Source: Flammulina velutipes
Taxonomy: Eukaryota > Basidiomycota > Agaricomycetes > Agaricales > Physalacriaceae
Length of the DNA: 64,000 nt
Assembly: GCA_011800155.1 (NCBI GenBank)
Contig: CM022368.1
Span: forward strand, 2,108,001 to 2,172,000
Direction: 5' to 3'
Shown here: positions 25,189 to 40,160 of the stretch, piece after piece
Position numbering within the stretch: position 1 is the stretch's first letter
How the letters are laid out: each line of letters begins with the position of its first letter
Position numbers and translations under genes: made by a program
The notes under the pieces: generated by a model
What the model was told of the DNA's origin: nothing
Database searches by the model: none
What the model saw: the letters and a program-made list of their open reading frames with translations, nothing else

Positions 25189-26944
25189 TCACTTCGAATG
25201 CTGGACGTTGTACCAGTACTCTGCGCAATGAATGAGCTAATATCGAGCAGACAGGCGGAATTGGGCTTACGTTCAGCCTGAGTTAATGCATTCACATTAG
25301 CCTTCAGCTTGTTTATCGTTTCCGTGTATTCGTCTGTCTCGTCGCTGTCGAAGACAATACCGCCACCAGCCTGGAGATACGCGACTCCGTCTTTGAAAGT
25401 CATCGTGCGAATCGCGATACAAGTGTCCATTTCGTCGTTGGCAAAATCGAATCGGCCCACAGCGCCAGCGTATACGCCTCTACGCTCCTTTTCCAAGGAA
25501 GATATAATTTCTATTGCTTTGATTTTCGGTGCTCCAGAGACCGTTCCGGCGGGAAATATGGAACGGAAAGCATCGAATCTGTTGGGAAAAAGTAAGCAAG
25601 GACAACTGACATGGACAGCATTTTACCTCGTTAATCCTTCGCGTAGGACCCCAGATATTTGCGACGTCAAATGAATGACATGACTGAATTTTTCCACCTT
25701 CATGAGATGATCTACCTTGACGGTCTTTGGATCGCAAACGCGGTTCACGTCGTTCCTAGCCAAGTCCACGAGCATTATATGTTCTGCTCGATCCTTTTCG
25801 GACGCTAGAAGAAGGGCACCAAGTTTCTCGTCCTCTGTGTTACATTAGGAGCGAGCAAAATGATAGTCTCGTGGGCTTACCTTCAGTAGTTCTTCCTCTT
25901 CGTGTGGTCCCAGCGATGGCATGGTTGTACACAACACTCCTTTCCACTTTGCACAAAGTCTCTGGACTCGCGCCGACAAATTGGAAATCTCCGCAGTCGA
26001 GATAGAACATGTACGGGCTGGGGTTGACTTGTCGGAGATGACGATACGCGTTGAAAGGGTGTAAATCGGTCGGTCGCGCCAGTCGTTGTGACGGCACAGC
26101 TTGAATGATGTCGCCCGCCAGAATGTGTTTCTTCAGCGTTGTTACGAATGCTTCGTATCCCTCCTTTCCAACGTTAGAAACACCTTCAGCACCCACAGAC
26201 GTGATAGGCCGTTGAAGAGGTTCCACAGTCGTGTTGGTGACAAGTAGTTTCGCGAGCCTTTTCGCCTTGGTGACAGCTGTCCGATAGATAAACGGTAGAT
26301 TGCGCGCCTTTTCTGGCGGACAGAATACGTGGGAGATGACCTTCAGATTTTGAAAGCTGTGATCGTAGACCACTAGGGTATCGACGAGCATAAATACGGC
26401 TTCAGGGATTTCCAGAGGGTCTTTAAGTTGGCAAGCGGTCTTGGGCTCGAAGTGCTGTATGCAGTCGAAGGAGACATAACCAATGGCACCACCAGTGAAG
26501 GTCGGAACTTCGGGTATCTTAACGTATTGGTATGCAGAGAGCTCCTTCTGTAGAGCATCCATGGGATCGCCATTGACCTGTTCATTTGGTCCTGTTACGA
26601 TGATTTTGAATGGATCTAAGCTAAGGTTAGTATGAATAGCTACAAGACGGTTTGTCATGACTTACCGGCGCCGATGAAGCTATACCGTGCAACGCTATCT
26701 CCTCCAACGGATTCAAGCAAGAAACTATATTTCGAGTCTCTTGCAATCCGGAGATATGTCATGCATGGTGTTATCAAGTCGGCTGGCAGTTCGACGAATA
26801 CGGGGACACAGTTCCCTTTTCCTTCCTTGATGATGAGCCTTTCGACATCCTCTAGCGGGGGGAATGCTGGCAAATTCTGTGTCGTAAGTTCAGCAATATA
26901 AACGACGCGTCAAGATATGAACGACTACGCACCTGAACGTTCAT
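25189..26944 (-). CDS. TRP2: Anthranilate synthase component I
   Basis: Six exons (26944-26933, 26876-26666, 26615-25881, 25834-25627, 25578-25271, 25220-25189) encode 501 residues. The enzyme makes anthranilate from chorismate, the first committed step to tryptophan, using ammonia from component II. The N-terminal part has LLES followed by a downstream Ser, the motif linked to tryptophan feedback binding. The chorismate-binding half has [51 protein letters not shown] and [13 protein letters not shown]. It ends [11 protein letters not shown] only when the last intron is removed. The first exon has just four codons. Confidence 0.95.
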
Positions 26945-27033
26945 TGTGCTTACCAAAAACGAGTCAATGAAGAGGTTGATGGTCAAGATCTGTGCGTCAG
27001 GGGCTTTATAAAAGTTACCTGCAGCCTGCCGTC
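26945..27033. promoter_or_regulatory. 89-bp shared divergent promoter (TRP2 / SHQ1)
   Basis: The 89 bp between the two start codons contain CTTTATAAAAG at about 27003-27013. This is TATA-like and near-symmetrical, so it could serve either direction. It lies about 20 bp from the SHQ1 ATG and 60 bp from the TRP2 ATG. Confidence 0.45.
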
Positions 27034-28624
27034 ATGATCACTCCGAGATTTTCTTGCAGCCAGACCGAAAAGGCTGTCATTATTTCAGTATACTGCCCTT
27101 CAATTCGAGTAAGGTTTCTCTAAATAGCCCATTCCTTTCCAACGAACAAATTTCTAGGCTTTAGACATTGAAGTCAATGTTGACCACACTCTAGTCTCGA
27201 TTCATGTAAATCCATACTTTCTGCGCTTGAACTTCTCGTACCCGCTTGAGGACGACGACGATGCCTCCTCTGCTGCCTATGACCCTAGTTCTGGAATGAT
27301 AACAGTCACTCTCTCAAAATTGAACCCCGGCCAGGAATTCAAAGACTTGGACTTGATGGCAAAACTACTTGCGCCACGATCTTCGAAACCGAAGCCTGTT
27401 ATTGAAGTCGTGGACGACCTCTCATCCGCTGTGGAGGGACTTCAGCTTGAAGGCGATAGTGTCCTTGAAGGTTTTTCCTCGTTTCTCTCGATCTGCGTGC
27501 TGTCGCTCAGTTCGTGCAGGTGTCGAGAATGATTGGCAGCTACCCCAACAAGTCCCAGAGCCGCTGTCATCCCTGAAAACAGAAATTTCATCGCGTTATG
27601 GTTTCTTGAACAGACACTCTGGTTACTTTGAGCACATTTCGTACACTGAAAACGAGGTCAACGAACTCGGAGCCAACGCCGAAACTCTGGAAACTCCAGA
27701 TAGACGCGCCAAACGTCTGGAACATGAAGACGAGAAGTGGGATGAAGAATATTACCTGTGAGACCACCTCTCTCAGGAGTCACATCTATGCTTAGCTTTT
27801 ACAGTGCCGATTTTGCTGAGGCAGAGTATATTGATAGTCTGATACAGTGGGAAAACCCCCTCTTAGTAAACACCGATGTTTTCGAGTTCAGCGAAGCCGA
27901 AAAGCTGGCAATGATCAACCTGCCTCGTGTGGAATGCAAGCGTTCCGTTCATTTCATGAAAGGAAATCAAATCTAACGGCTTCCTCGTAGTTATCCCAAC
28001 AAACACTGAATCACGCCAGCTGTACTTAACCTTAATATCCCTGCTATTCTCTTATGTGTACGACACCCGAACGACCCAGCACGAGCCCACGCCGGAGAGC
28101 GCATGGACAATTTGCTCATTAACACCTGCATTTTCTGCGCTCGACCCTCCGCCATATACGGCGGATGCCTTGACCGAAATAACTTCTTCTCAAGCCGCAG
28201 ATGTGCTTGTTGCATCCTACAGAAGGAGCCTTGCGTTTCCTTTGTATCGCTCGTTCGCTCTAGCGGAACGATGCAAGAAAGACGTCGCTACCATCCTTCG
28301 CCTGGGCAGACGCACAGTCACCCGATGCCTTCTAGAGCTAAAAGAAATACTTGACCATCATGAGGTGTACTACGTATACAGCAAGATCTGGGTCACAGAT
28401 TTCTGTGTATGGATCCAAACCCATGCTACGTATGTTTCTGTCCTTTCAGGTTACCTCTATCAGCCATTGACGGTTATGTTTTTAGAGACGCCGAACTCGA
28501 AAAGCTTGGTGCTGCCATAGAAGCATGTCAAGTTACAAAAGATGCGATTGGTTGGGATCTGCCAGAACTCGAGAAGTTGGTCCAGGAGACCGAGGGACGA
28601 GAGTCTGACAGTGACGATGAATAG
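27034..28624 (+). CDS. SHQ1: H/ACA snoRNP assembly factor SHQ1
   Basis: Six exons (27034-27108, 27158-27470, 27520-27757, 27805-27941, 27991-28429, 28486-28624) encode 446 residues. SHQ1 chaperones dyskerin/Cbf5 before H/ACA RNP assembly. The N-terminal CS-like domain begins MITPRFSCSQTEKAVIISV and has CPSIRALDIEV and the HVNPYFLRLNFSYPL strand. The C-terminal Shq1 domain has NLPRVECKLIP, SYRRSLAFPLYRSFALAERC, LRLGRRTVTRCLLEL and YYVYSKIWVTDFCVWIQTHA. The tail is acidic (GRESDSDDE). All five introns are 46-56 nt. Only the spliced product shows the full family pattern. Confidence 0.9.
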
Positions 28625-28809
28625 CGATGAATCCGGATCTGACTGCGATACCGCGAGTATTGATGAGGCGAGAGTAGAGGAAATATATATATAGTTATTC
28701 AGAGACGTGTAACAATCAGATTCTCCGACCTACAGAATACCATATATTATAAGGAGATCATAATATGTGCGAAGTTGCAAGAAGCGGGCTCTAATCCATG
28801 ATATGGAAA

Positions 28810-30686
28810 TCATTGGGCATCAGTCGAAGGTTTCCTGGCCCCCTCGGGAACGACGTCGTATCCACTTAACCCAAGATCAGCTGGAAGGGCGGCAGTTTGG
28901 TCGAGCGGAGAGGATAAAAGCCCTTCTGCTTCTTCTGCATCGTGTACATCTTCTGACACACCATGCGGTGCTAAGCAGAAGGGTGCGCGAACGAGACCGT
29001 TGAACATGAACTAATGAGAGTCGTGAGTTGAGTGATACACATAGAGGGCGTGAATGTGGGTACCGTTCCGTAACTAGATAAATGAGTTAGCACGTGAAAG
29101 GAGATGATATAATCGCTACGTACACCAATAAGCTGAATCCCAAGACTTGGAGAAGGGAAACGGGAAACAGAAGCTTCTCCCAGCCGAGACCTAGGCTGAT
29201 AATCCAGATGGCAAGCGTCCTGAGCGTATCGGTTAAAGATCGTACGGTAGCGCTGACGTGCCGCGTAACACTAAGACCGAAATAATTGAAAAGCGCGATG
29301 CTGCATGCAATGGCAACGCCAGACCACAGGACAGAAGGTGTATCTATCATCTGTCTCCAACCGCGTGGAATGTCAAAGAAGGGTGTTTTTGCCGTGACGG
29401 ACGGAATAGCGAGGAGGGGCATGAAAAGCAGAATAGTAAGGGCTCCGAAGAAGCCTTCCCAGCCAACAGCTACAAGAGGCGGCACAGAATAGACACCTTC
29501 AACAGACATTAGATTATCGTATTTTCGCCAATGAGGGGGCGCCACGAACCCATGATCTTCTCTTCGACAACAAATTGAGTTGCGGTGCTGTAGGAGTGTT
29601 TTTAGCGCCAATCGGATCTGAAAAGTTGGGGCTTACAAGACCTGAGCGAACAGGATGAAGAATACACCTGCCGAAGGTTCAATATATCAAACTGAAATTC
29701 ACAGGAAGAGAGGAAACCTACCAACAACGACAGCAGTAGCTTCGGGTTTATCAATGGGTTCTGGCGCCTTGCTGCTGAACACAGGATGTGCAAGGTATTG
29801 ACCGACAGATTCCTTTACAGCGTCTTTAATCAGGGAGCCACTGAAACCGACCAAGCCGACACCGGCCATAACCACAATTAGTGAGAACCATCTATGAACA
29901 TGGTTAGCCCGGAAATATGTGCCAAGAAAAACGTGGTTACTGATATAGCCAGAGCCTTCTACGAAGGAAGACCACACTTAGAAATCCTACGAAAAGAACG
30001 AGAGCGCCGCGCGTCATTTGGTAAATCGATACCGGAGTGTAGAGAAGGCCTATGTTCATCATCTAGAACACGCCTTTAGTTGACGAAGCGGATAGAGCGT
30101 ATCGGACGTACAGTGGTACCAGTAAGATCGCACGCGGCTGGGATCCAAAGTAGGAAAATCTTGGACTTTGGAAGGGGAAGAGGTGCGTTCTTGTCGGGGA
30201 TAAGTTGTGAGTCTTCGGGCAGGTGTACTGCCTGATTGCGACGCGAACGTATCCACGAGAATATCACAGGAATGAAACCTTGACGTGGGGTAGGCGTGTT
30301 AACCCAAGTGCCGCAAGTGAAGCAACAAACTCACACAACATCTCTCCGGCTGGATGTATGAATATGAGTACACGTGCCATACACGGAAAGCGGGATACGA
30401 ACCGAACATTTGAAGGGTCTGCCACACTGGCTGTTCATATAGAATATGTCGAGTAACGTCTGGGTCGTCGCAGTTCTCTACACATTGCATGTCCTGCCAA
30501 GCTGAGTTGGTATGGATTGGGATTGCGGTTGGTTACACTGCGCACCTGCCATTTACTCCAGAGTGAATTGCTGGACCCCTTGAGAGGAGTTAGCAAGCGC
30601 AATAAGCGACAATTAATCAGACAAACAGTAATGATCATCCCCCCTATGAGGAAGGGAATAAAGAGACGGTGCAGAGGGGCGGTCAT
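28810..30686 (-). CDS. SLC35F6-like multi-span membrane transporter
   Basis: A multi-exon gene for a drug/metabolite-transporter superfamily protein. Segments in order: FIPFLIGGMIIT with SSNSLWSKWQ, the internal loop DMQCVENCDDPDVTRH, HVHRWFSLIVVMAGVGLVGF, QFVVEEKIMG, VYSVPPLVAVGWEGFFG, GVAIACSIALFNYFGLSVTR, SATVRSLTDTLRTLAIWI and LLFPVSLLQVLGF. These match SLC35F6/TANGO9-type proteins, which sit in lysosomal, Golgi or mitochondrial membranes; the substrate is not settled. Near the 3' end a 10-nt exon (29064-29073) is flanked by 50- and 53-nt introns and is needed to read LLVYGTFMFNGLVRAP. The C-terminal tail is cytosolic and acidic. Confidence 0.83.
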
Positions 30687-30913
30687 TGTAGATAGAGTGA
30701 GAGTGGCAGAGAGTCTGACGACGCTGTCCCTAAACGGACTTGGACCCGACCACGAAAATAATTAACTAAATAACCCATTTGAATTACCTCGTTTACAGAG
30801 TGCTGAGTCAGCGTGCTTCTAATGATGGCTGAATGGCTGGTAATGTTTTAAAGCCTAATGGTTGCCTCCAAATCTCCTTCTGTCCTTCCTTCGCCTCGTC
30901 GGTTCCCCATCTT

Positions 30914-32960
30914 ATGGTCCGCCTCGTCCTGACATCCTCGAAAGGTGCGCCCGTCGTCGTGCTAGACAGCGACGAGCACTCTGAGCTCATTATTCATCAC
31001 AGGCAATGGAGTCCGCTACTTTCCCCACTCTGGATATCTCGGTTTAACACCTATCAAGGTCGAGGGTGGTGAGCAGCGAATTTTTATTCAAAAGACGCGC
31101 TCTCCGTCTAACGCAGAGTCGTAGCTGTCATCACCAGGCTGGATCACGATTGCAAGCCTCTGCCCGCGAGATCCATTTCAGTATCAATACGATGCTACGA
31201 ACTAGTGCTGGGTCCCACGGGTGTACTCAAATCCAATGTCCTCGAAAGCTACAACAAAACTCTCTGGGAGAAACCAGATAACCAGGACTACGCCGACGTC
31301 GGCAATATGGAATTGCCCTTCCGTCTTACCGTGCCAGTCTCGGCCAAAGGACACAGTACTGCATCATATGTGGAGTATCGCTGCTTGTGGCGCGTCGAAG
31401 CTGGTATGTTCGTTCGTTCTCTGCTAACACGTCTGCTAACCCCAATACAAGTCCTCAACCACATGTACATCTCAGCCGTTGGCTCTCGTCAAATCAAGCA
31501 TGCCGACCTCCCCCTTGTTCGTTACGACCTGCCGTCTCTCCCTCCCCATTTTCACCGTCGTATGCCATCTAACGGCATACCGTTATTGGATCGCCAGACG
31601 TACAAACCCCGAGCTCCTCGGATCCGTTACTCCATAGTTTCGCCTTCGTCCTTTATCGGTCCTCTTGACTTGGTTCCCATCTCCGTCTATCTGCTGCCGA
31701 ACGACGCATCCGTGTCTATTCGTAGCGCCAGTGCAATCGTGGAGCGGCGCATTCAAGTCAAAGACTCTTCCGGATCTCATCATAATGCACCTGCAACGTC
31801 CAATCAATTTAGCTTTATACCCCCAGCATCATCTCTGTCGCACGCTGTATCATCTTATCAAGATGCCAATCCCAATCATTCCGCCTCTTCATTGTCTTCA
31901 TCAAATCCTACCATTACACCCGACACACACTCCCAGTCCACTGCATCCTTAGCGACCGAGCATCGCCCTCTCATCACCAGCAATCCACAGCGACCTTCGA
32001 CTTCCACATATGTTCCCCCGGATTTAGACGGTGCTCGGACTTCCATTCACCCCGTCGCGGCTTCAGAATCCTCGGGAGGGTTCGATCGTGACCAGCATGG
32101 GATCTTCTCAAAGACGCTCGCTGTATCATGGCCGCTACCTAAATCCAATGGCCGATGGGCTATAGGCGAAACCGTGCACACAAAATTAGTTTCCGTCAAG
32201 TTCTTTATTCGCGTAAAGGCAAGCTATCCCCGTCTATCGATGCATTCTATGTGTATGCTGATCAGCTATCAAGATTATCGTTACCAGCCCAGGAGGAACA
32301 GAGTCTCTCGACTTGGAAGAGCAGGAAATTTACGTCGTTTCCACCAATGACGAAGAGCGGCAGGTAGCCATGTCAAACTACAACGAGTCGCAGCGCGCTC
32401 GTTCAAAATCAAAATCCCCCCGACGCTCCCGAAGACCAGGCGAGGATGAGACGGTCTCTCCTAGCACAGTTCGTCCGTCATCCTCGCGACCCTCATCCCC
32501 ACGGGCATCCCAAGGGAAAAGCAAAGCTTCTCGAAGACCACACACTAGTGCTGGTCCCAGAGACAAGACCGCCAAGTTCACATTCTCGCCCAATGGTGAG
32601 ACTACGCATCCTCCACCACCACCACCAATTTCGCAAGAACCTCCCAAACGCGGGAAATATACCCGGCCCGAGACGTCGGACTCGTTCAGTGGCGCAGGGC
32701 CTATACGTACCAACCGAGAATCGTTGTACGCGACGCGTCTTGGGTCGACGCCAAGTTCGGGGAGCATGAGTTCTGCGAGCACTGGGAGCAACGCGACGAG
32801 CGTGTCCTCGTCCTCGGAGACGAGTCGGGGGTCTGCTGATGTTCGGGAATGGGAACAGGAGCTGGCACGCATTGAAATGCAGAGCAGGAGGTCCAGTGAC
32901 ATGCTGGGTTTCGGCATGAAACGACATACTCGTCGTATCCTCATCACCGGAGAATCCTGA
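30914..32960 (+). CDS. Arrestin-like (alpha-arrestin family) protein
   Basis: Five exons (30914-30944, 31003-31068, 31119-31403, 31452-32218, 32274-32960) give 611 residues. The spliced N-terminus reads as arrestin beta strands: VRLVLTSSKGNGVRYFP, GYLGLTPIKVEG, VAVITRLDHDCKPLPA and SISVSIRCYELVLG. The C-terminal arrestin sheet has ELPFRLTVPVSAKG, YVEYRCLWRVEAVLNHMYIS and RIRYSIVSPSSFIGPLDLVP. A Ser/Pro-rich loop interrupts the C-domain before TKLVSVKFFIRVK, and a disordered Ser-rich tail follows. The intron at 32219-32273 has a GC donor. Fungal alpha-arrestins link plasma-membrane proteins to Rsp5, but I see no PPxY motif here. The first two small exons and the start are less sure. Confidence 0.75.
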
Positions 32961-33043
32961 CACGCACACAGACATTTTTGTATCGTTTTTGCATTGTTCC
33001 GCTGTATGTATGTATCGTCGTAGCTGTTCTGTACCGTCTTGCA

Positions 33044-33620
33044 TCACCATCGTCTCTTATTATTGGATGTATCTGTTGCCCATATGGGCTTTTGCGCGTC
33101 TGGATCGTCGGTATTCGCGTTGGTCTGGGAAATCGAATAAATTCATCCGGTCCGTCCGGGTCGACTGGACCTCACCTGTGCTTCAACTTGCTTCTTGGTT
33201 TGCTCTTCTCTTGCGAGTCGCGCGGCACGCGTTGCGTCCACTTTTCGTTGAAGGTCCGGAGCCATGCGCTACGAAAGTGTGGTTCCGTAAAAGTCCCTGG
33301 TATAGAAGGTAGCACCCACGTTGTAGAGCTGTTCTTCGGTGGGAACGGTGGCTTAGGGATGGTTAATACGACATTATCTTAACCCGTGTATAGCATATGA
33401 TCTACCTTTCATGAGAGCGTAGCCCAGACCGATTACTGCATGCGAGACAAGATGAACGTTCCGAGAGAAAGAAAAGGTTGCGATATTCAGCCGGTGTGGG
33501 ATAGAGGGAAGAGTTCGAAGAGACATATGAACTTGTCAGAGGAAAACTCGGGGGATTAAAGCACTTACAGCCCACACTAACAGTGCCAAATCTCAGCCAG
33601 GGAAATGGTGGGTAAGACAT
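33044..33620 (-). CDS. CBP4: Ubiquinol-cytochrome c reductase (bc1) assembly factor CBP4
   Basis: Five exons (33620-33569, 33435-33406, 33351-33320, 33268-33176, 33124-33044) give a 95-residue protein, the usual size for Cbp4. The N-terminus MSYPPFPWLRFGTVSVG runs into a membrane helix (LIGLGYALMKA). It is followed by the family hallmark TVPTEEQLYNRMAPDLQRKV, a charged helix, and QKPIW near the end. Cbp4 is an inner-membrane protein that binds Cbp3-Cbp6 and newly made cytochrome b during complex III assembly. The first intron is long for this window (133 nt). No single exon codes for more than about 30 residues, so the gene is easily missed. Confidence 0.82.
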
Positions 33621-33938
33621 GGTGGAGGAACCAATTGAAGAGACGCGATTATGTAACTCGATGGATTCACTTCAATACGCCGACGGTCAACGAAGCGGTG
33701 AAGAATTCATATATTAGGACACATAGATCAACGGAAAACAGAGATGGGCAAAGCCAAATAGGCATTAAAATGAGTGCGCGCATAGCGTGATCTAGTGGTA
33801 AAACTACAGCTTGAAAGTAAATGGCAATGCTAAGTGATGCTTAAATAGTCCATAGAATGTAGTAGTCATGCCACGTTAGGTGTTTCTCTGTAGCTTCGAT
33901 GAGTCTCTGCGTACGAATATATTGCAAGGAAAGAGATC
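33621..33938. other. Intergenic region between CBP4 and SIP5
   Basis: This 318-bp stretch lies between two genes on the same strand and should hold the CBP4 promoter and SIP5 3' UTR. No coding exon or repeat is seen. Confidence 0.5.
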
Positions 33939-35744
33939 TTACACTTCAGAATCTCTAGAGGTCGTAGCCTTCGTCGGGGTATGTTCACCGTTGGCAGAGA
34001 GCAATGGTTCAGTTGCGAGAACGGATTCTGGGGAAGAAGGGAGCTGATCATAAGATGTGCCTGGGGCGGAATCGACTGAAAGCAGAGAGAAGTCTTGGTG
34101 GATAGCGATGGGACATGACTCGGATGTCGTGGGAGACGATCCAGTAGCACTATTTGAGGCGGGGAGGGACTCGGAAGGGGTCGGAGGGGTTAGAAATGCG
34201 CTTGCCGTAGAAGTAGCACCACTGAGCGCAGCGTTCAACGTACTAAGAGCTGGGGAATTTGAGGAACGTCTCCGCCAACTGTTACTTGTGTCAACGGCAG
34301 GCGGAGACGGTGACCGACTGCGCGATAGAAAAGATCGACGCTTCGATTCTGGCTTTGATTGAGCCGAAGAGGTCGATAATCTCGCTGTAGATGAGGCAGG
34401 CCCGCTTGGGGAGTCTGAACGTTGCGACGACGCCACCTCCGCTGAAGGACCAGATTCAGAGGTTGCATTGCTCCCTCCATTTGGCTTCTTCTTCTTCTTT
34501 TCCTCCGCCTCTTTGCGCTGCTGCTCTTCGTGCTCCAGTAGTGAAAGCCGCATGGCCTCCATCACCATAAGCTGTTGATTATATTGAGACATGCTTGTGA
34601 AAATGTGAACGAGAATGGTTACCTCTTCCAAATCCTGGCCGCCCATGCCCACATATTGCTCAAAGCCAGGTATTGTGGATTGCTGACGTCTTCTTGACCG
34701 ACGACTGCCGCCATTGTTCTCTTGCTCTGCCTGAGCTGCTTCTTCAGGAGACAAGGCATGGACACGTCCACTCGTGACGCCAACGGGGATGAGCCTATCA
34801 CCAACTTGACGCATGATAATCCGCCTATTGGCACGCCGGGTCACAGCCGCTCGAACGGCAGTAAGTTTGGCTTCCCAGTCGGGGCGAATATGATCTAGTG
34901 GACATGAGCACGGAATAAACGATAAGGCAGAAGACTTGCCTATCGTGACAACGTCTGGGCTGTCTGCTCCAAAGCTCTTTTGACGGCGCTTGTGAGTGGG
35001 ATAAGGGTTCTCGATTGTCTGCTGAGATCCCTTGGGTGAGTCCATCCATGGCGGGTTCTGCAGTCAAGATGAGCAGATCGGCAGACAGTGACAAGGAGGC
35101 TACCATACGCTTCCGTCACTTCCTATACCAGCGCGCCACGGTGGTGGTTTGTAGACAACACCAAAGTGCTCCTGGACACAATAGGGACAGGCAGCCGGAT
35201 CGGAAACGAGGTGTGTTGTCGTAGGCTCGCTGCGCTTTATCTGAACGAAGCATTCGGTGCAGATAGCTTGGTCACAGCAGCGCGAATGATTAATGTTCGG
35301 TGGGTAGAACTGTACGTGACGTAATTGGATTGAGAATTGTGAAAGGACGAGGAGGATACGCACCAGGAAACATATAGGACATTCGACTGCGCCACGGTAA
35401 ATAGCCGCCTCTGACTTTACGGGTTCCTTCTGAAGAGTTGGCCGTTTACTGGTGCCGAGCTTGGACGACGTTGCAGCCTCGATGCGCGCCACTGGCTGGT
35501 CTGGGGCGCCTTCAGTGTCTGGCAATTGTTTCCTCGCTGCAAGAATCTGTTCGTCGTCCCAAGATTCTTCGTAGTCCTCGAGAGGTCTGTAGAACGGAGC
35601 GAGCTTGCGAGCGCATATGAGCTGTGATACAATGGCCTGATTCCAGTCTCTAGGTCCGGTGTAGACGCCCTGAGGAACGAGATTGCCAAAGTCGACGGTG
35701 TCGTCGCTGTGATGCCTTCCTGACGACGATGAACTGTTGCCCAT
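33939..35744 (-). CDS. SIP5: SIP5-like zinc-finger (RING-like) protein
   Basis: The N-terminus MGNSSSSSGRHHSDDTVD is followed by GNLVPQGVYTGPRDWNQ, a conserved block, and YEESWDDEQI. A Cys-rich domain reads CPICFLFYPPNINHSRCC, QAICTECFVQIKR and ACPYC, with NPPWMDSPKGS beyond it. This is the layout of Sip5, which in yeast links the Snf1 kinase to the Reg1-Glc7 phosphatase. The C-terminal half is a charged helix (EEKKKKK) and a long Ser/Pro-rich tail. MGNSS could be N-myristoylated. One intron (34895-34939) has a GC donor and is a multiple of three. Confidence 0.82.
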
Positions 35745-36260
35745 GGTAGTACACCGAGAACAAGCCGCACGGTCACAACAACTGTACGGCCATCTATCTG
35801 TTTGGCTGTGTTGAAACCAATGACTCACCAAAGACCTGCCAAATGACACCGGTCATCTTGTAGCTACGATGCTGCAAATCCGATGGGCGCAAGGCATGTA
35901 TCTACGCGACGATATGTACGCTGAATATTTAACAAAAATTGGGATTGCTTCAAGATGGATATTAAATTCGCGTGCGAACAAGAGACGCGAGCACGCCATC
36001 GGCACGGGGGACGGCATAGTACATCCAGCGTTTGCCTTGTCTCTACGCGTTATCAACGTGCAACGCAGCGATGGCCGACGAATCGACGAGCCAGTGTACA
36101 TCGCGGAAACAGAAAATATCCATCGCCACGTCAGCGAAACAGCGCACGTGGCCGCCTTTGAAATCACCCAAAAGCATATTTTCTCTCTTACCCTTTCTTC
36201 TGCTCTCTGCATGCTCTGTTGTATTGTCTAAAGCACCTCCCCGCTTGACTGCACATTGAC
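35745..36260. promoter_or_regulatory. Divergent intergenic region (SIP5 / SERCA)
   Basis: The 516-bp gap separates the divergent SIP5 and calcium-pump starts and holds a CACGTG E-box near 36145. A 120-codon open frame crosses the region, but it looks non-coding. Confidence 0.4.
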
Positions 36261-39700
<3,440 letters not shown>

Positions 39701-40160
39701 ATACAGTACATTATTAGTGTAGATTGGTGAATGTAATAAACTAAATGGGCTTTTCCAGGACACCACGTACTATATACACTACTCTGAGCGTCGCTGGCGA
39801 CCTACAACGATACATCCTACTCTGGCCCAACTGGCGACTTGCGCACAACTTCCACCAAGTCTGAACTTCATAAAAAGTGCGTATTGCAATACGATCCTTG
39901 TCAATCTGGTTAAACGCCAATCAGATCATGGGAATGAACTAAAACTCAAGCACACGCTCGTATATATTGTGAGGTGCCGAGACCCTTGAACTTGCCGTGT
40001 GTACCAGTGGGAAAGGTGGTACACCTACGTATTTATGTAAGTTGAAGCCGCGCCTAATAATTTTCTATCTCAACCGCGTGTTTTACCTTGTCGACAGACT
40101 TTGAAAGCATGCTTCGGTCGTCGTTGCCAGACACTCTGGACGAGTGGGCTGAGATGGACG
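39701..40160. other. Intergenic region after the Ca2+-ATPase
   Basis: The 460-bp gap is AT-rich with no convincing exon. An open frame at 40088-40160 continues upstream of the kinase start in another frame and may mean that the kinase has an extra 5' exon. Confidence 0.4.

Noticed and set aside
35869..36231. A 120-codon open frame on the + strand between SIP5 and the Ca2+-ATPase
   Set aside because: No domain, and mixed composition. It lies in a divergent promoter region and lacks splice or family support.
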